The notes beneath the pieces are model-generated. The model saw nothing but the letters and a program-made list of their open reading frames with translations, did not search any database and was not told the DNA's origin. The translations under genes were made by a program, and so were the position numbers. Of a DNA stretch of 64,000 bases, positions 1-10,333 are shown piece after piece. The stretch is from Azospirillum sp. 412522. Its GTDB lineage: Bacteria > Pseudomonadota > Alphaproteobacteria > Azospirillales > Azospirillaceae. The number at the start of each line of letters is the position of its first letter. Within the stretch, counting starts at the first letter, position 1. Where the stretch lies: NCBI RefSeq assembly GCF_019805165.1, contig NZ_RWIJ01000003.1, positions 124,001-188,000 on the forward strand, read 5' to 3'.

Positions 1-111
1 TTATTTCCTGTATTTGCACATTAACACCGGCGGAAAACCCGTGCAACGTAAATACATTCTCTACTTGTTTAATAGGATTGTGCTGCGCTGCAAAGCGTTG
101 TGTGAAATATG

Positions 112-141
112 TTGATTGTCGTGCGACGGCGGGGCTAAATA
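112..141 (+). promoter_or_regulatory. candidate sigma-70 promoter upstream of the sulfite-reduction operon
   Basis: TTGATT at 112-117 and TAAATA at 136-141 are separated by 18 bases and lie about 75 bases before the first start codon of the operon. The match is by eye and no regulator site was recognised; the surrounding 1-214 is relatively AT-rich and holds no convincing gene. Confidence 0.35.
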
Positions 142-214
142 CTGCCATGCATTGGATCCTCGCCATAAGCGCCGTAATCGGCCGTTTCGTTCCGTCCATT
201 CTGGCGGGGCGGCG

Positions 215-772
215 ATGATTCCGCTGGCGCTCGACCCGGCACGGGTGGTGGTGGCGTTGGCCGGCAACGGCCCGCTGGCGGTGCGTCGTCTGACGCAGCT
301 GCGGGACGGCGGGGCCGACCCGCAGATCTTTTCACCGGAACCGGATGGGGAATTGGCCGCACTCGCCGGCGATCGTCTGGTGCGGGCCCTGCCGGAGGCC
401 GCCGATCTGGACAAGGTCGGCGTGTTGTATGTGATGGGATTGGACCCTGAGACCGGGACGGCTCTGGCGGAGCTGGCGCGGCGGCACCGCGTATTGGTGA
501 ATGTCGAGGACGTCATTCCCTTGTGTGATTTCCATTCGCCCTCGGTGGTGCGGCGTGGCGATCTGGTGATGACGGTCTCCACCGGCGGCCGCAGCCCGAC
601 GCTCGCCAGCCTGCTGCGCCAGCGGCTGGAGGTCCTGTTCCCGGAAGAATGGGCAGAGCGGCTGCGCGCCGTCGCCGCCTTGCGCAACCGTCGCCGGGCG
701 GAGGGGGCGTCGATGTCCGAGGTCGCCCGCGAGACCCGCGAGTTGATCGACCGGGAGCGATGGCTGCCGTAA
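215..772 (+). CDS. siroheme synthase N-terminal-like protein (precorrin-2 dehydrogenase / sirohydrochlorin ferrochelatase domain)
   Basis: The 185-residue product resembles the N-terminal half of CysG (CysG-N/Met8p). It starts with a Rossmann strand (VVALAGNGPLAVRRL) and contains the family-typical stretches NVEDVIPLCDFHSPSVVRRGD and STGGRSPTLASLLRQ at about residues 107-140. This domain oxidises precorrin-2 and inserts iron to form siroheme, the cofactor of the sulfite reductase encoded two genes downstream. The uroporphyrinogen methyltransferase half of full CysG is absent, so it must be encoded elsewhere. The ATG at 215 was chosen because the product then begins right before the Rossmann fold; an open frame continues upstream to 116 without family similarity. 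The first gene of a co-oriented four-gene cluster. Confidence 0.85.
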   Translation: MIPLALDPARVVVALAGNGPLAVRRLTQLRDGGADPQIFSPEPDGELAALAGDRLVRALPEAADLDKVGVLYVMGLDPETGTALAELARRHRVLVNVEDVIPLCDFHSPSVVRRGDLVMTVSTGGRSPTLASLLRQRLEVLFPEEWAERLRAVAALRNRRRAEGASMSEVARETRELIDRERWLP

Positions 773-876
773 TGACCGCCGTAATGCCTGTCGTCCCGCC
801 GAATTCACTGCCGGACCGCCGAGGGTTCGGGTTAAGACACCAGACACGTTCGAGAACGACCAGCCAGGAGAGCCAG

Positions 877-1197
877 ATGTCGGCCAAGGATCGATCGAAG
901 GAAGGATCGATGAAAGCCATCACCGCCAACCGCCTGCGCGACGGGGAGGTCGTGTTCCTGGGCAAGGATGGCGTGTGGGTCGAGTCCTTCGCCGAGGCCG
1001 CGCTGTTCCAGCGCGCCGAGGCCGACGGGGTGCTGGCCGCCGCCAAGGAAAAGGCGGAACGCGAGCAGTTCGGCGTCGACATCTACGCCTTCGAGGTGGT
1101 GGAGCAGGACGGCGTGCCGGTCCCGGCGACGATGCGCGAGCGCATCCGCACCGCCGGCCCGAGCGTCCGCACCGACCTCGGGAAGCAGGCCGCCTGA
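877..1197 (+). CDS. DUF2849 domain-containing protein
   Basis: A small protein (106 residues) with the pattern KAITANRLRDGEVVFL near its N terminus, as in DUF2849 proteins that sit between cysG and cysI genes in alphaproteobacteria. Its biochemical role is not known; the constant linkage to sulfite reductase implies a function in sulfite reduction. No membrane segment or signal peptide is seen. The ATG at 877 has CAGGAG seven bases upstream; a second ATG at 910 also has a GAAGGA motif just before it and would give 95 residues starting at the conserved part, so the true start is uncertain. It lies 104 bases after the CysG-like gene and 61 before cysI. Confidence 0.8.
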   Translation: MSAKDRSKEGSMKAITANRLRDGEVVFLGKDGVWVESFAEAALFQRAEADGVLAAAKEKAEREQFGVDIYAFEVVEQDGVPVPATMRERIRTAGPSVRTDLGKQAA

Positions 1198-1258
1198 GCT
1201 GACGGCCGCCTGAATCAATGATCGTCGGCCGTTCCGGCGGCCCTGAGGGCTTATCGAC

Positions 1259-2950
1259 ATGAACCACATCGCGCCCGGCGCCCGTGCCGGCATCTATCAC
1301 TACGACGAGATCGACCGGCAGTTCGTCGCCGAGCGCGTCGAGCAGTTCCGCAAACAGGTCGAGCGCCGCCTGTCCGGCGAGCTGACGGAGGAGGAGTTCA
1401 AGCCGGTCCGGCTGATGAACGGCCTCTATCTCCAGCTTCATGCCTACATGCTGCGCATCGCCGTGCCCTATGGCGTGATGTCCGCCACCCAGCTGCGCAA
1501 GCTGGCCGCCATCGGCCGCAAGTACGACCGCGGCTACGGCCATTTCACCACCCGCCAGAACCTGCAATACAACTGGATCAAGCTGGAGGACACTCCGGCC
1601 ATCCTGCATGAGCTGGCCGAGGTGGACATGCACGCGCTGCAGACCAGCGGCAACTGCGTGCGCAACGTCACCACCGACCCCTTCGTCGGGGCCGCCAAGG
1701 ATGAGGTCGTGGACGGCCGCGTCTATGCCGAGATCCTGCGGCAGTGGACGACGATGCATCCCGAGTTCACCTATCTGCCGCGCAAGTTCAAGATCGCCAT
1801 CTCGGGCGCCGAGAGCGACCGCGCCGCGGTGCGCATCCATGACGTCGGCCTGCTGGCCCGGCGCAACGACAAGGGCGAGGCCGGCTTCTCCTTCTATGTC
1901 GGCGGCGGTCTCGGCCGTTCGCCCTTCGTCGGCAAGCTGGTGCGCGAGTGGGTGGCGGAGGAGGATTTCGTCGCCTACCTGGAAGCCATCCTGCGCGTCT
2001 ACAACCAGTATGGCCGCCGCGACAACATCTACAAGGCGCGCATCAAGATCCTGGTGCACGAGCTGGGTCTGGAGAAGTTCACCCAGGAGGTCGAGGAGGA
2101 GTTCGCCCGGCTGCGCGGCCCCAAGTACCGCCTGGATCCGGAGATCGTCGAGGGGGTGCGCCAGCATTTCGCCCCGCCGCCCTTCGAGGAGCTGCCCGAC
2201 CATTCCGAAGCGCTGGAGCGCGCCAAGGCCGCCGACCCGGCCTTCGCCAACTGGCTGGCGGTCAACGTCTCGGAGCACAAGGCTCCGGGCTACGCCATCG
2301 CCACCGTCTCGCTGAAGCCGGCCGGCGGCATCCCCGGCGACGCCACCTGCGACCAGATGGACCTCGTCGCCGATCTGGCCGAGCGTCACAGCTTCGGCGA
2401 GCTGCGCGTCACCCACGTCCAGAACCTCGTCCTCGCCCATGTCAAGAAGGACGAGCTGTACGACCTGTGGAAGCGGCTGGACGAGGCCGGTCTCGGCAGC
2501 GCCAATGCCGGGCTGATCGGCGACATCATCGCCTGCCCGGGGCTGGATTACTGCGCGCTGGCCAACGCCCGCGCGATCCCGCTGGCCCAGGCGATCTCCG
2601 CCCGCTTCGCCGATCCGATCCGCCAGCGCACCATCGGTGAACTCGGCATCAAGATCAGCGGCTGCATCAACGCCTGCGGCCATCACCATGTCGGCGCCAT
2701 CGGCATTCTCGGCGTCGACAAGAAGGGCACCGAATATTACCAGATCACGGTGGGCGGCGACCCGACGCTGACCACCGCCATCGGCGACATCCTAGGGCCG
2801 GCGGTGACCGAGACCGAAGCGGTGGACGCCATCGAGGCGATCGTCGACGTCTATCTCGCCAACCGCGCCGGCGAGGGCGAGCGCTTCGTCGACACCCTCA
2901 AACGCGTCGGCCATGCCCCGTTCAAGGAGAGAATCTATGCCGCTGATTGA
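1259..2950 (+). CDS. cysI: sulfite (or nitrite) reductase hemoprotein subunit
   Basis: A 563-residue member of the siroheme/[4Fe-4S] nitrite and sulfite reductase family that reduces sulfite to sulfide in the cytoplasm for cysteine synthesis. The N-terminal ferredoxin-like half has the conserved GHFTTRQNLQYNW segment (about residues 95-107), the substrate/siroheme region. The four cluster and siroheme cysteines are visible as C426-x5-C432 and C469-x3-C473 (CPGLDYC and GCINACGHHH). Its place between DUF2849 and DUF934 genes points to assimilatory sulfite reduction rather than nitrite reduction, although sequence alone does not separate these fully. The last codons overlap the start of the next gene, implying translational coupling. 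Confidence 0.93.
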   Translation: MNHIAPGARAGIYHYDEIDRQFVAERVEQFRKQVERRLSGELTEEEFKPVRLMNGLYLQLHAYMLRIAVPYGVMSATQLRKLAAIGRKYDRGYGHFTTRQNLQYNWIKLEDTPAILHELAEVDMHALQTSGNCVRNVTTDPFVGAAKDEVVDGRVYAEILRQWTTMHPEFTYLPRKFKIAISGAESDRAAVRIHDVGLLARRNDKGEAGFSFYVGGGLGRSPFVGKLVREWVAEEDFVAYLEAILRVYNQYGRRDNIYKARIKILVHELGLEKFTQEVEEEFARLRGPKYRLDPEIVEGVRQHFAPPPFEELPDHSEALERAKAADPAFANWLAVNVSEHKAPGYAIATVSLKPAGGIPGDATCDQMDLVADLAERHSFGELRVTHVQNLVLAHVKKDELYDLWKRLDEAGLGSANAGLIGDIIACPGLDYCALANARAIPLAQAISARFADPIRQRTIGELGIKISGCINACGHHHVGAIGILGVDKKGTEYYQITVGGDPTLTTAIGDILGPAVTETEAVDAIEAIVDVYLANRAGEGERFVDTLKRVGHAPFKERIYAAD

Positions 2951-3437
2951 GAATGGGCGCATCGGCGAGGATGCCTGGAGCTTCATCCCCGATGGCGAGC
3001 CGGTTCCCAACGACCGCCCGGTGATCATCAGCTTCGAGCGCTGGCAGGCGGAGCGCGACAGCTTCGAGGGCCGCAACGCCCGGCTGGGCGTGCGGCTGAA
3101 GAGCGGCACGCTGGCGGGCGCCATCGCCGCCGACCTCGACCGCTTCTCCCTGGTCGCGGTGGAGTTTGCCAAGTTCCGCGACGGACGCGGCTTCTCCACC
3201 GCGCGCGAGCTGCGGGAGCGCTACGGCTACACCGGCGAGATCCGTGCGGTCGGCCATGTCATCCCCGACCAGTACCTCTATCTGGTCCGCACCGGCTTCA
3301 CCTCGGTCGAGGCGCCGGAAGGCACCAACCCGGAGAGCTGGGCGAATGCGCTGACCGAGGTCACCATCGCCTTCCAGCCCAGCCTGGACGACACGGCGCC
3401 GCTGTCGCTGCTGCGCCGCAAGCTGAAGGTGGGGTAA
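2937..3437 (+). CDS. DUF934 domain-containing protein of sulfite reduction
   Basis: A 166-residue cytoplasmic protein of the DUF934 family, almost always found next to cysI in alpha- and betaproteobacteria and presumed to help sulfite reductase; its exact activity is not established. The conserved pattern FAKFRDGRGFSTARELRERYGY followed by GHVIPDQYLYLVRTGF is present in the middle of the protein. The ATG at 2937 has AAGGAGA eight bases upstream and lies inside the last codons of cysI (14-base overlap). It is the last gene of the operon and is followed by two hairpins. Confidence 0.88.
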   Translation: MPLIENGRIGEDAWSFIPDGEPVPNDRPVIISFERWQAERDSFEGRNARLGVRLKSGTLAGAIAADLDRFSLVAVEFAKFRDGRGFSTARELRERYGYTGEIRAVGHVIPDQYLYLVRTGFTSVEAPEGTNPESWANALTEVTIAFQPSLDDTAPLSLLRRKLKVG

Positions 3438-3477
3438 TCGGGGATCGGGACGGGCGGTTTCGCCCGCCCGAATTGGA

Positions 3478-3507
3478 AAGGCGCCGTCCCGGCCGGGACG
3501 GCGCCTT
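3478..3507. terminator. bidirectional terminator between the sulfite-reduction operon and the RTX gene
   Basis: A perfect 30-base palindrome (AAGGCGCCGTCCCGG and its complement) lies between the convergent DUF934 and RTX genes, followed on the plus strand by CCTGTTTTC and on the minus strand by TTCC. A second smaller hairpin (CGGGCG-GTTT-CGCCCG, 3451-3466) precedes it. Confidence 0.8.
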
Positions 3508-3514
3508 CCTGTTT

Positions 3515-5041
3515 TCAGATGGTGGTGAACCAGGAACTCGACACGTCCTGCGCCATCACGCCGGAGAGGGTGACCGTCGAAGCGTTGCCGACGCCGGAAA
3601 TGTTGAGAACAGCCTCGCCCTGGGCGTTGGCGCTCACCGTGTAGCTCTGGTACGCGAGCAGCCCGATCCTGTCGCCTTCCGCGGCGCTGAAATCGCTCAC
3701 GATGTCATTGCCGTTGCTGACGCTGTGGCTGCCGAAATCGATTGAGAAGTCGAAAAGGTCGGCGCCGGCCCCGCCTTGCAGAACGTCGTCTCCGCCGCCG
3801 CCCTTCAGAGTGTCGTCACCGTTGCCGCCGGACAGTGCGTCATTGCCGGAACTTCCGGTCAACCGATCGTCGCCGCCCTGGCCGGCCATCGTCACGCTGT
3901 AATAGGAATCGGTCGCCGTTACGTTGTCGTTGCCGACGCTGCCGATGAAATGCTCGATCGACGAGGAGATGTCCAGGGTGACGCCGCCGCTGTAGCGGGC
4001 ATCGACCGTATCGTCTCCGGATCCGCCGTCCAGCGAGGTCACCGTCGCAGCATCGATATAGAAGTAATCGTTTCCAGCTCCGCCGGACAGATTGTCCTCG
4101 CCGCTACCGCCAACCAGGACATCGTCACCATCTTCGCCATACAGCGAGTCATTGCCATCGCCGCCGCGGAGCGTGTCGTTGAAAGCGCTTCCGGTGATTT
4201 CATCATCGCCGGCTCCCCCATCGACCTCGACCGCGCCGGGTCCGCCAATCGCGAATAAACGGTCGTTGCCGCCGCCGCTGAACATCCTCTCGATACCGGC
4301 ATGGTGGATCGCGAGGAACAGATCGCCGTTTCCCTGGATATAGACGGTGTCCAAACCAGCCCCGCCGTCGATCCTACCGGTTGCATCCATATAGAACAGA
4401 TCGTCGCCGTCCCCGCCGACCAGGGAGTCTCCACCGCTCCCGCCGATCAGCGTGTCGTTGAAAGCGCCGCCGACGAGCGTGTCATCGCCGTCGCCCCCGT
4501 CGATGAGGAGGCCAACAACGGATCCGGTACCGACCAGCATGTCGTTTCCAGAGCCGCCATACGCCCGTTCGATGCCGGACGCCGCCAGATCCAGTGGGAC
4601 GCCGGCGTCGTATCGCACGATGGCGGTATCGAAGCCGGCGCCGCCATCGATGGTCGCGCCGGTGTCGTCGATGTAGAAAAGGTCGTCGCCGTCACCCCCC
4701 ATCAAGGTGTCTGGACCGCCTCCGCCGGTCAGGGTGTCGTTGCCGGCCCCGCCGGTGATCAGGTTGGCCAACTCGTTGCCGATGCCCTGGAAGTCGCCGG
4801 TCCCGATGAAAGTCAGCCGGTCCAGATTGTCGCCGAGCGTCTGGACGTTCAGCGCGGTGCGGACTTCGTCGAAGCCCTCGAGGAGCGACTCCTGGATGAC
4901 GTCTCCCGCATCGTCCACGAAGTAGATGTCGTCGCCACGGCCGCCGATCATCAAGTCGCTCCCGGTGCCGCCATCGAGAACATCGGCGCCGGCATCACCG
5001 ATCAGCGTGTCATCGCCGCTTCCACCAGACAGGTATCCCAT
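3515..5041 (-). CDS. RTX-type calcium-binding repeat protein, probable type I secretion substrate
   Basis: A 508-residue acidic, glycine- and aspartate-rich protein made largely of the RTX nonapeptide GGxGxDxLx, about two dozen copies, which binds calcium in a beta-roll outside the cell. The C-terminal 80 residues (from DLFDFSIDFG through VSDFSAAEGDRIGLL) look like the usual uncleaved type I secretion signal region; there is no N-terminal signal peptide. Between the RTX blocks a module of roughly 100 residues recurs three times, marked by FYIDDTG, FYMDATG or FYIDAAT followed by GIERAYGGSGND, GIERMFSGGGND and SIEHFIGSVGND. The ATG at 5041 is chosen because the RTX repeats start immediately after it and GGGAG lies about ten bases upstream; the frame stays open to 5293. 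No ABC/MFP exporter is encoded nearby. No catalytic domain was recognised, so the function is unknown. Confidence 0.85.
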   Translation of the reverse strand: MGYLSGGSGDDTLIGDAGADVLDGGTGSDLMIGGRGDDIYFVDDAGDVIQESLLEGFDEVRTALNVQTLGDNLDRLTFIGTGDFQGIGNELANLITGGAGNDTLTGGGGPDTLMGGDGDDLFYIDDTGATIDGGAGFDTAIVRYDAGVPLDLAASGIERAYGGSGNDMLVGTGSVVGLLIDGGDGDDTLVGGAFNDTLIGGSGGDSLVGGDGDDLFYMDATGRIDGGAGLDTVYIQGNGDLFLAIHHAGIERMFSGGGNDRLFAIGGPGAVEVDGGAGDDEITGSAFNDTLRGGDGNDSLYGEDGDDVLVGGSGEDNLSGGAGNDYFYIDAATVTSLDGGSGDDTVDARYSGGVTLDISSSIEHFIGSVGNDNVTATDSYYSVTMAGQGGDDRLTGSSGNDALSGGNGDDTLKGGGGDDVLQGGAGADLFDFSIDFGSHSVSNGNDIVSDFSAAEGDRIGLLAYQSYTVSANAQGEAVLNISGVGNASTVTLSGVMAQDVSSSWFTTI

Positions 5042-5345
5042 ACGCCTATTCTCCCACCGACAGAACGGATCGTCCTGAAAAATTGTTCGACGGGGATAAT
5101 AGGCAATTTTCCGGTCGATGAACTTGGAAAGTTCTACCGGGAGGTGTGGCGACAAGCCGCAAGCGGCCTTGTCCGTAAAGCGCGGGAGGCGCATCAAGGG
5201 AGGAGGGCCAGCGCAAATCCGCAGGTCGGGAGATGGGAGCAGCGACCCGAAAATGACCGTGGCGCCGAAGTCCGTCCGGACTTGGCGCCACATCGCACCG
5301 AATGTTCAACGCATGGGGACGTGGTTGCGTCCGTGGTCCAGCCGC
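5042..5345. other. intergenic region upstream of the RTX gene
   Basis: About 300 bases between two minus-strand genes. It should hold the promoter of the RTX gene (transcribed leftwards), but no clear -35/-10 pair or terminator was recognised. Overlapping open frames here show no family resemblance. Confidence 0.4.
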
Positions 5346-5981
5346 TCACCAGTGGCGCAACGGCCCCACGTCGACATGCACGAAGTTGCTGTCGGGGTAA
5401 TAGCCGACGCCGCCGCCGCGCAGGCTCAGCGCCGCCCGCTGGAGTTGGCGGGTGGACATGTTCGGCACCCGCAGGTCGATCGCCATGCCGCGCATGTGGA
5501 AGCTGTTCTGGGCGACGCCGCTGTGGTCGGCCTCGCGCAGCAACGCGTTGCTCTCCGGCGAGCGATAGCCCGACACGATCTCGATCGGACCCTTGCGCCC
5601 GATCTTGCGGCTCAGGCCATAGACCAGATCCAGCAGCTTCGGGTCGATGGGATGGACCGAGTTGGTGCGGTGGTCGCGCAGCACGCGGTTCACGGCCTTC
5701 ATGGCATCGCGAACGTAACGGCCCTTCGCCCAGTATTCGGCGTTGATCTTCTCGCCGGTGTGCAGGTTCACCAGGGACAGCACCCGGGGCGGGGCGCGCA
5801 GCGCCGCGGCCTCCGCCTCCTCGCTGGAGAACAGGGTTCCCCCGGCGGCGGCGACCGCCGCCAGACCCATGCCGGCGCGCAGAAGATGGCGGCGATCGAG
5901 ATGACGGCATTCGGTGGCGTGGCTCTCGCCAACGCTCGGGCGTGCGGTCGTGATCGACCGGGCGTCCGCATCCTTCATCAT
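5346..5981 (-). CDS. Tat-exported DUF882 (YcbK-like, peptidase M15 fold) protein
   Basis: A 211-residue protein with a twin-arginine signal (DRRHLLRAGMGLAAVAAAGG) at about residues 27-50 followed by a DUF882 domain. DUF882/YcbK proteins share the zinc-dependent M15 (D,D-carboxypeptidase-like) fold; the putative zinc ligands appear in the order SFHMRGMAIDLR and FVHVDVG. A role in cell-wall peptide trimming in the periplasm is the family-based expectation, not shown here. The start at 5981 is supported by GAAGGAAG just upstream; the longer frame to 6026 lacks a ribosome-binding site. Confidence 0.85.
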   Translation of the reverse strand: MMKDADARSITTARPSVGESHATECRHLDRRHLLRAGMGLAAVAAAGGTLFSSEEAEAAALRAPPRVLSLVNLHTGEKINAEYWAKGRYVRDAMKAVNRVLRDHRTNSVHPIDPKLLDLVYGLSRKIGRKGPIEIVSGYRSPESNALLREADHSGVAQNSFHMRGMAIDLRVPNMSTRQLQRAALSLRGGGVGYYPDSNFVHVDVGPLRHW

Positions 5982-6532
5982 TCTTCCTTCATATCCCGTT
6001 TTTCCGCTCCGGCACCCGGCCTCCATCGTCTGGAATCCATCGTCCCGGTTACGGCCAAAGTCACACCCTGGCTAAGGTCAAGGCGTGCTGCGGTGCGTTT
6101 ATCCGAAAGGTGGGACACTTTTAGGATGCCCGTGGCCTTTTCTGTCAAGAAACCATTGCTTAACCGTTGCCGGTTTTTCGGGGAGTCGAGGGATTCCGCC
6201 GACTCAGCCGAGGCCAAGGCGGGAAGCCGAGTCGAAGCTGTTCGCGACCCGTTCGCACCCGGTTCGATTACAGAACGGTAACCTGCGCGACTCGGGAGGA
6301 TTCCGGTATCATCCCAGGCGGGAGTGGGGCAGGCTCATGGTCACTGCCCTGGCCAAACGCCTGCTTTTCCGGCCGTCCGGCCTGGATGGGCGGCCGACCC
6401 CGGCGATGGGGGGATCGGCGGCAGGCCGAACCGCATCCTCCGAAAGAGGGTGCGCAAAAGGGGGACTCATTCAGCCTTCGGTAAGGAATGAACCTCATGA
6501 TTGTCGCGATGTAACCAATTCACGGCGTCGAG
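5982..6532. other. 551-base divergent intergenic region
   Basis: It lies between the minus-strand DUF882 gene and the plus-strand pentapeptide gene and must carry both promoters. A local AT-rich patch (about 6105-6180) is visible. Short open frames here look like noise: arginine-rich and with no family resemblance. No RNA gene or repeat was recognised. Confidence 0.4.
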
Positions 6533-7846
6533 TTGCCCGTGCCCACCGCCATCACACCGACCGCTCCGTCCGTGTCCTTCTTTCGGCCCGATCAACTGGC
6601 CGAGGTTCTGGACCGGCATGCCCGCTGGATCAAGGGCCAGCCCGGCGGTTCCCGCGCCAACCTCGCCATGGCCGATCTGGAAGGGGTGGACCTGTCGCAG
6701 CGTGACCTGCGCGGCGCCCGTCTGGTCGGTGCGCGGCTGGCGCGCGGTCGGCTGAACGGAACCAATCTGGCAGGCGCCGACCTGTTCGGTGTGGATTTGC
6801 GCGACGCCGACATCAGCCGCGCCAACCTGATGCAGACCGACCTGCGCGGTGCGCGGTTGCGCGCCGCCGATTTCTCGAACGCCAATCTGAAGGGGGCGGA
6901 CCTGCGCGCCGGCACGCTGGAACCGGGCGGCACGGCGCGGCGCGGTGCCGGCCCCGATGCGCAGGACGCCGAAAGCGCCCGCCAGATCCACAAGGCGGCG
7001 CTCGCCCGGCTGCAGACCGGCATGACGGCGGAGGGCGGCATTCCCACCGATCTGACCGGCGCGGTGCTGCGCGGCGCCAACCTGTCCGACGCCGACCTCA
7101 GCGGCGCCGTGCTGCAGAACGCCGATCTTTCGGGAGCGGTGCTGACCGGCGCCGACTTGACGGGGGCGCGCCTGAACGGCGCCAACCTGTCGGGGGCGGC
7201 GCTGGACGGCACCCGGTTCGACAAGGCCGACATGGTCGGCACGCGGATGGCCGATTGCGACCTGTCCTCGACCCGGATCGCCAGCGCGCAGATGACGCGC
7301 CCCATCGACAGTATCGGGTCGGAAATCCAGCGCGCCATCTTCGACCATGAGCGCTGGATCGACAGTTTCGGCCAGCGCGGCCAGCGGGCCGACCTGGATG
7401 GCGCCGACCTCGGCCGCGCCGACCTGCGCAACGTCAACCTCAGCGCCGCCTCGTTGCGCGGGGCGAACCTCTCGGCGGCTGCGCTGACCGGCGCGCGGCT
7501 GATGATGACCGATTTTTCCGGCGCCAATCTTGAGGGCGCAAACCTGATGGGCGCCGACCTGTCGGGGGCCAATCTCAGCTATGCGGTGCTGACCGGTGCC
7601 GACCTGACGCGGGTCCGGCTGGGGCCGGCGGCGATCAAGGACCCGTCGGGCCGTCCCACCGGCCGTTCCTGGGCCGCCAACCTGATGGGTGCCGACATGC
7701 GCGGCGCCCTGCTGGTCGGCACCTGTCTGGTTCAGGCGAACCTGTCCGACGCCAACCTCGACAGCGCCGACCTCGACGGTGCGGACCTTGCCGGCGCGAA
7801 GCTTCAGCGCGCCATGCTTCCCGGACGCCCGCCCCGCCGGGGTTAG
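6533..7846 (+). CDS. pentapeptide-repeat protein
   Basis: A 437-residue protein dominated by A(D/N)LxG pentapeptide repeats that fold as a right-handed quadrilateral beta-helix. At least three blocks are present: residues about 45-130, 165-250 and 280-435, separated by two non-repeat inserts; the second insert (IQRAIFDHERWIDSFGQRGQRADLDG) resembles the N-terminal PDQLAEVLDRHARWIKGQPGGSRANL, so the protein appears to be built from a duplicated unit of a short helical cap plus repeats. The start is a TTG at 6533 without a clear ribosome-binding site; a GTG at 6539 is the next option. Pentapeptide proteins range from DNA mimics that protect gyrase to structural proteins; nothing here decides between them. 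Confidence 0.85.
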   Translation: MPVPTAITPTAPSVSFFRPDQLAEVLDRHARWIKGQPGGSRANLAMADLEGVDLSQRDLRGARLVGARLARGRLNGTNLAGADLFGVDLRDADISRANLMQTDLRGARLRAADFSNANLKGADLRAGTLEPGGTARRGAGPDAQDAESARQIHKAALARLQTGMTAEGGIPTDLTGAVLRGANLSDADLSGAVLQNADLSGAVLTGADLTGARLNGANLSGAALDGTRFDKADMVGTRMADCDLSSTRIASAQMTRPIDSIGSEIQRAIFDHERWIDSFGQRGQRADLDGADLGRADLRNVNLSAASLRGANLSAAALTGARLMMTDFSGANLEGANLMGADLSGANLSYAVLTGADLTRVRLGPAAIKDPSGRPTGRSWAANLMGADMRGALLVGTCLVQANLSDANLDSADLDGADLAGAKLQRAMLPGRPPRRG

Positions 7847-7892
7847 GGCAAAGCCCGGTTCCCGGCAGCCCGTCTTTCAACAGCCGGTCCCT

Positions 7893-9647
<1,755 letters not shown>

Positions 9648-9736
9648 AGTGGCAGGAACAGAGTAGTACGGGACGGGTGCCGACTCCAGACGCCAACCCC
9701 GTCCGCCTGGGGTTTCCCCCGATCGCCGGACGCCGG

Positions 9737-10333
9737 TCAGGAGGCGCCGGTCAGCAACCGGGTCAGTTCCACCGCCGTCTTCACCCGCATCTTCTCGAAC
9801 ACATGGCTGCGGTGGACCTCCACGGTGCGCATGCTGATGCCGAGTTCATCGGCGATGACCTTGTTCAGGCGGCCGGCGACGACCAGCTCCATCACCTGCC
9901 GCTCACGCTGGGTCAAGGTGGCCAGCCGGGCGGCCAGCCCGGCCTGCCCGGCCTCGCGCTCACGCTGCTCGGCGTCGAAGCCAAGCGCGTCGATCACCCG
10001 GTCGACCAGCTCGTTGTCGTTGAAGGGCTTTTCCACGAAGTCGCGGGCCCCCTTCTTCAGGGCGCCGACCGCGATCGGCACGTCGCCATGGCCGGTCAGG
10101 AAGATCACCGGCATCCGGCATCCCTTGGACAGCAGACGGTCGAACAGTTCCAGCCCGCTCATCCCCTCCATGCGGATGTCCAGCAGGAGACAGCCGGCGG
10201 TGTCCGGCCGCCACGCCTCCAGGAAGGCTTCGGCCGACGGCCAGCCGGCCACCGGAACGTTGCGCGACTGGAACAGCCAGCCGAGCGCGTCGCGGATCGC
10301 CTCGTCGTCGTCGACGATGTGGAGCATTGTCAT
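9737..10333 (-). CDS. dctR: FixJ-family response regulator of C4-dicarboxylate transport (DctR)
   Basis: A 198-residue protein with a receiver domain (acidic pocket DDDE near the N terminus, phospho-acceptor in LLLDIRM, conserved T and K in FLTGHGD and VEKPF) and a C-terminal LuxR-type helix-turn-helix (LTQRERQVMELVVAGRLNKVIADELGIS). It is coupled to the sensor kinase gene by an ATGA overlap at 10330-10333 and faces the dctPQM operon, the arrangement described for DctSR of Rhodobacter capsulatus. It should activate dctPQM when C4-dicarboxylates are present; that is inference from context. Confidence 0.9.
   Translation of the reverse strand: MTMLHIVDDDEAIRDALGWLFQSRNVPVAGWPSAEAFLEAWRPDTAGCLLLDIRMEGMSGLELFDRLLSKGCRMPVIFLTGHGDVPIAVGALKKGARDFVEKPFNDNELVDRVIDALGFDAEQREREAGQAGLAARLATLTQRERQVMELVVAGRLNKVIADELGISMRTVEVHRSHVFEKMRVKTAVELTRLLTGAS

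Noticed and set aside
920..2689. 589-residue open frame antisense to cysI
   Set aside because: It has biased Gly/Asp/Val/Leu composition with no family pattern; a strong third-position GC bias on the coding strand opens the antisense frame. cysI is clearly the real gene.
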